Part shown: positions 5,609 to 7,604 of the stretch, one piece after another
How the letters are laid out: every line of letters starts with the position of its first letter
Numbering within the stretch: position 1 is the stretch's first letter
Assembly: GCA_913052515.1 (NCBI GenBank)
Contig: CAJXFJ010000067.1
Location: 1-7,604 of the forward strand
DNA from: an uncultured Flavobacteriales bacterium
GTDB lineage: Bacteria; Bacteroidota; Bacteroidia; Flavobacteriales; Vicingaceae
Length of the DNA stretch: 7,604 nt
Direction of reading: 5' to 3'
The notes under the pieces: model-generated
Seen by the model: the letters and a program-made list of their open reading frames with translations, nothing else
What the model was told of the DNA's origin: nothing
Database searches by the model: none
Translations under genes and position numbers: made by a program

Positions 5609-6266
5609 TTTCTCCTAAGAATACAAAAGCGAGAATATTGGCTCCCATTTCTAGGGCTTTTCTTCTTGTGGTTTCCGAATCATTGTGAATTTCGGCATCC
5701 TCCCAGCCATCGCCCAAATCAGATTCGTAAGTATAAAATAAAACCAATCTGCCTTCTTTTATAATTCCAAAACCCTGTGGCGGTTTTTCATCGTGTTCAT
5801 GCACTTTGGGAAGTCCTTTTCCGTAATCATACGCCGCATGATAAATGGGATGGTTAAATGGAATTTCCACCAATTCTTCATTGGGAAAAACCTTTTTCAA
5901 TTCACGGCGAATGAATTGATCCATACCATAGTTGTCATCAATATGCAAAAAGCCTCCTGCCAATAAATAGTTGCGCAAATTTTCTGCCTCTTGATTCGAG
6001 AAAATCACATTTCCATGTCCGGTCATGTGTACAAAAGGGTAATTGTAAATTTCTCGACTTCCTGCTTCTACAATGGCCTGTTCTTTTGAAATGGAAGTAT
6101 TCAACTCACGATTACAAAAGTCAATTAGATTGGGAAGACTAGTTTCTAAATTGGCATACCAATCGCCACCTCCTTGATATTTCAAAACGGCAATTTGAAA
6201 GCTACCGGTTTGGGCACTTAATTGAATACTAAAAGCGATGAGTAATAGGGCAAAGATTTTACGCAT
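5595..6266 (-). CDS. Exported DUF4159 domain protein
   Basis: From the ATG at 6266 this is a 223-residue protein. The open frame extends to 6293, but starting at 6266 gives MRKIFALLLIAFSIQLSAQ, an ideal signal peptide (cleavage about A18|Q19), and an 8-nt overlap with rsmE (ATGCGTAA), so I prefer it. The whole mature part is the DUF4159 domain, a fold related to class I glutamine-amidotransferase/ThuA-like proteins. Visible conserved blocks are YQGGGDWYAN (30-39), FVHMTGHG (78-85), LLAGGFLHIDDNYG (101-114), FNHPIYH (137-143), PPQGFGI (162-168) and YTYESDLGDGWED (178-190). His and Asp/Glu residues are well preserved, so the domain is probably functional, but no activity is established for the family. 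It is predicted periplasmic. In longer family members the domain forms part of inner-membrane Bat/aerotolerance-type proteins; here it is free-standing. Its 3' end overlaps the next gene by 14 nt. Confidence 0.92.
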   Translation of the reverse strand: MRKIFALLLIAFSIQLSAQTGSFQIAVLKYQGGGDWYANLETSLPNLIDFCNRELNTSISKEQAIVEAGSREIYNYPFVHMTGHGNVIFSNQEAENLRNYLLAGGFLHIDDNYGMDQFIRRELKKVFPNEELVEIPFNHPIYHAAYDYGKGLPKVHEHDEKPPQGFGIIKEGRLVLFYTYESDLGDGWEDAEIHNDSETTRRKALEMGANILAFVFLGENELP

Positions 6267-6960
6267 TTGACAAATGTAAGGTATGCAAAGCAACTAATGC
6301 TGCAGTTTCAGTTCTTAAGCGACTTTCACTGATACTAATGGATTGAAAGCCGTTTTGTTCGGCGAATTTTATTTCTTCAGGACTAAAGTCCCCTTCCGGT
6401 CCAATTAAAATCAAGGCATTTTTATTTTTGGGATGAATTGAAAATAGCCGCTTTTTACTTTCAGATTCTTCGCAGTGGGCAATGTACTTTGCTTCAGATT
6501 TGCTGTTTTTTATCAATTCTTTGAAGGAAATCATTTCGTCCAATTGAGGAAGCATGAGCTTTTGCGATTGTTTTACCGCACTTTTTAGAATGCGTAACTG
6601 TCTGTCTCGCTTTAGCACTTTTCGCTCTGAATGGTCGCACAATAGGGGGGTAATTCGATCAATGCCAATTTCCGTTGCTTTTTCTAAAAACAACTCCCAA
6701 CGACTTAAATTTTTTGTGGGTGCAACCGCTAAGTGAATTCCAAAATCTTTGCTTACAGCTTCTAGTTCTTCCAGAATGTGTAAAGTGCATTTCTTTGGAT
6801 TGGCCTGGCTAATTTCAGCCAAGTAAAGCTTTCCATTCCCATCAAACAGTTCCACTTGGTCATTGGCTTTTAATCGTAATACTTTAACCAAATGTTTGGA
6901 TTCTTCAGCATCTAAAAAGGCTTCTTGATGCTGTATTTCTTCCGCAAAAAAACGTTGCAT
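6259..6960 (-). CDS. rsmE: 16S rRNA (uracil(1498)-N(3))-methyltransferase
   Basis: RsmE is a SPOUT-class enzyme that methylates N3 of U1498 in 16S rRNA, using SAM, on the assembled 30S subunit near the decoding centre. The 233-residue length is normal. The N-terminal PUA-like domain (about 1-68) includes MQRFFAEE and the typical ESKHLVKVLRLKANDQVELFDGNG (20-43). The SPOUT domain shows KATEIGIDRITPLLCDHSE (94-112), QSQKLMLP (131-138), and then the trefoil-knot SAM site, with LIGPEGDFSPEEI (185-197) and LRTETAALVALH (215-226). All key segments are intact. The ATG at 6960 directly follows the TAA of the upstream PH-like gene with no spacer, and the stop overlaps the DUF4159 start by 8 nt, so it is the second gene of a tight operon. 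Confidence 0.97.
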   Translation of the reverse strand: MQRFFAEEIQHQEAFLDAEESKHLVKVLRLKANDQVELFDGNGKLYLAEISQANPKKCTLHILEELEAVSKDFGIHLAVAPTKNLSRWELFLEKATEIGIDRITPLLCDHSERKVLKRDRQLRILKSAVKQSQKLMLPQLDEMISFKELIKNSKSEAKYIAHCEESESKKRLFSIHPKNKNALILIGPEGDFSPEEIKFAEQNGFQSISISESRLRTETAALVALHTLHLSNA

Positions 6961-7455
6961 TTAAAGAGCGTTTGGAGTGAGATACTGTTTAATAATTGCT
7001 TTGGCTTCTTCGGCTTTCTGCGTGCCAATTAATAGTGGACGCCCACTTTTAAAATGAATTTTAATGCCCATGTTTCCTTTTACATTCATAGCGATTCCTT
7101 TACTTCCAAGAGAATAACGATACCCCCATCCTCCATAATCTTTCAAAGGCGAGTATTGGATAACTTCAGCAGATTCAATATCATTCCATTTGTAAATTTT
7201 TTCCTTTCTAATAATGGGCCAAAAAGTGACATGAATGCCTATTTCATCAATTCTCGTTTTTAGTTTTAAGCTCCAAATTAAAAGCATGACTAAAAGAATC
7301 ACGGTATAACCAACTACCATGCTTGCAATAAATTTAGAAGAGGTATTGTAGTCTTGAATAAAGGCTAAGCTCATACCTAGCAGAGCGGCGAAAAGCAGAA
7401 TCCATAGCCACTTTTGGGAAAAGCGTTGTTCTTCGGAAAAGATTTTTTGAGGCAT
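6961..7455 (-). CDS. Membrane-anchored bacterial PH-like domain protein, hypothetical
   Basis: A 164-residue protein with two membrane helices near the N-terminus (about 17-33 and 42-62), then a soluble beta-rich domain of about 100 residues. The soluble part resembles bacterial PH-like domains: KTRIDEIGIHVTFWP (66-80), KIYKWNDIESAEVIQYSP (86-103), then the distinctive YGGWGYRYSLGSKGIAMNVKG with positions 107-127, and IKIHFKSGRPLLIGTQKAEE (131-150), ending with a helix (AKAIIKQYL). The GGWG-R block followed by a strand, GN-G, and LIGTQ is, from memory, a recurring signature of small Bacteroidota membrane proteins of this kind (possibly DUF6141). Function is unknown; PH-like domains in bacteria often bind partner proteins or membranes. 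It is the first gene of the operon and its stop abuts the rsmE start. The ATG at 7455 is preceded by 149 nt of AT-rich DNA. Confidence 0.85.
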   Translation of the reverse strand: MPQKIFSEEQRFSQKWLWILLFAALLGMSLAFIQDYNTSSKFIASMVVGYTVILLVMLLIWSLKLKTRIDEIGIHVTFWPIIRKEKIYKWNDIESAEVIQYSPLKDYGGWGYRYSLGSKGIAMNVKGNMGIKIHFKSGRPLLIGTQKAEEAKAIIKQYLTPNAL

Positions 7456-7491
7456 TTTAAGAATTTACTAAACTAAAAAGTGAGATAATTT

Positions 7492-7499
7492 TAATTTTG
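7492..7499 (+). promoter_or_regulatory. Possible -7 box for a gene beyond the right edge
   Basis: TAATTTTG fits TAnnTTTG on the plus strand within the AT-rich intergenic stretch 7456-7604. No plus-strand gene starts inside the window, so it could only serve a gene further right. There is no clear -33 box and chance occurrence is plausible in such AT-rich sequence. Confidence 0.2.
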
Positions 7500-7604
7500 A
7501 ATTAAAGATAGTGAAAGTTAAACTATTCAAATTTTAAACTTATAAATTCATGTTTACATTTGACGCATTGAAAATCTACAATTTCGCTTCTTGAAAAGAT
7601 TATA

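Noticed and set aside
5474..5764. Plus-strand open frame of 96 codons
   Set aside because: It lies antisense across the DUF4159/THUMP-like junction, has no family resemblance and a composition typical of a shadow frame.
5595..6293. DUF4159 gene starting at the outer ATG 6293
   Set aside because: It would add a nine-residue polar and Cys-containing lead before a perfect signal peptide and lengthen the rsmE overlap to 35 nt; the ATG at 6266 is better.
7456..7500. Minus-strand promoter of the 7455-4454 operon
   Set aside because: Only imperfect boxes such as TAGTTTAG are seen upstream of the ATG and no -33 element; too weak to annotate although a promoter must lie nearby or further right.
7550..7594. 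Possible gene start ATG at 7550 downstream of the box at 7492
   Set aside because: The frame stops at TGA 7592-7594 after 14 codons and shows no feature of a leader peptide.

Overview
The window looks like ordinary chromosomal DNA of a low-GC member of the Bacteroidota, most likely class Flavobacteriia or a near relative. This is inferred from several things seen together: signal peptides ending in A|Q, several TAnnTTTG (Bacteroidota sigma -7 type) boxes ahead of genes, no Shine-Dalgarno sequences, and lineage-typical families (2TM domain, HTH_34 winged helix, DUF4159, THUMP-like methyltransferase). I see no RNA gene, insertion sequence, CRISPR array, integration site or phage gene.

Layout. 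Positions 1-464 hold the 3' end of sucC (succinyl-CoA ligase beta subunit), closed by a clear intrinsic terminator (468-504). A tight five-gene plus-strand cluster follows (557-2768): a six-helix membrane protein, a small winged-helix regulator overlapping it by 8 nt, an exported beta-rich protein, a probable outer-membrane beta-barrel protein, and a 2TM protein. It has one candidate promoter before the first gene. This is the least understood part of the window and reads like a self-regulated envelope module. A class I SAM methyltransferase (2765-3568, minus) converges on it, and the two stop codons share a CTAG.

The 117-nt spacer 3569-3685 is divergent and carries a TAnnTTTG box in each direction. 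It precedes another exported beta-barrel-like protein (3686-4450, plus), whose start codon is doubtful. That gene converges, with a 3-nt gap, on a minus-strand operon running 7455 to 4454: a membrane-anchored PH-like protein, rsmE (16S rRNA m3U1498 methyltransferase), an exported DUF4159 protein and a THUMP-like methyltransferase. Its genes abut (0 nt) or overlap (8 and 14 nt). The two probable nucleic-acid methyltransferases flank an exported protein. This is more likely a conserved housekeeping operon than a single pathway.

The last 149 bases (7456-7604) are AT-rich intergenic DNA with no supported gene. Nothing here is a convincing new mobile or defence system. The most interesting item is the uncharacterised regulator plus envelope-protein cluster at 557-2768.
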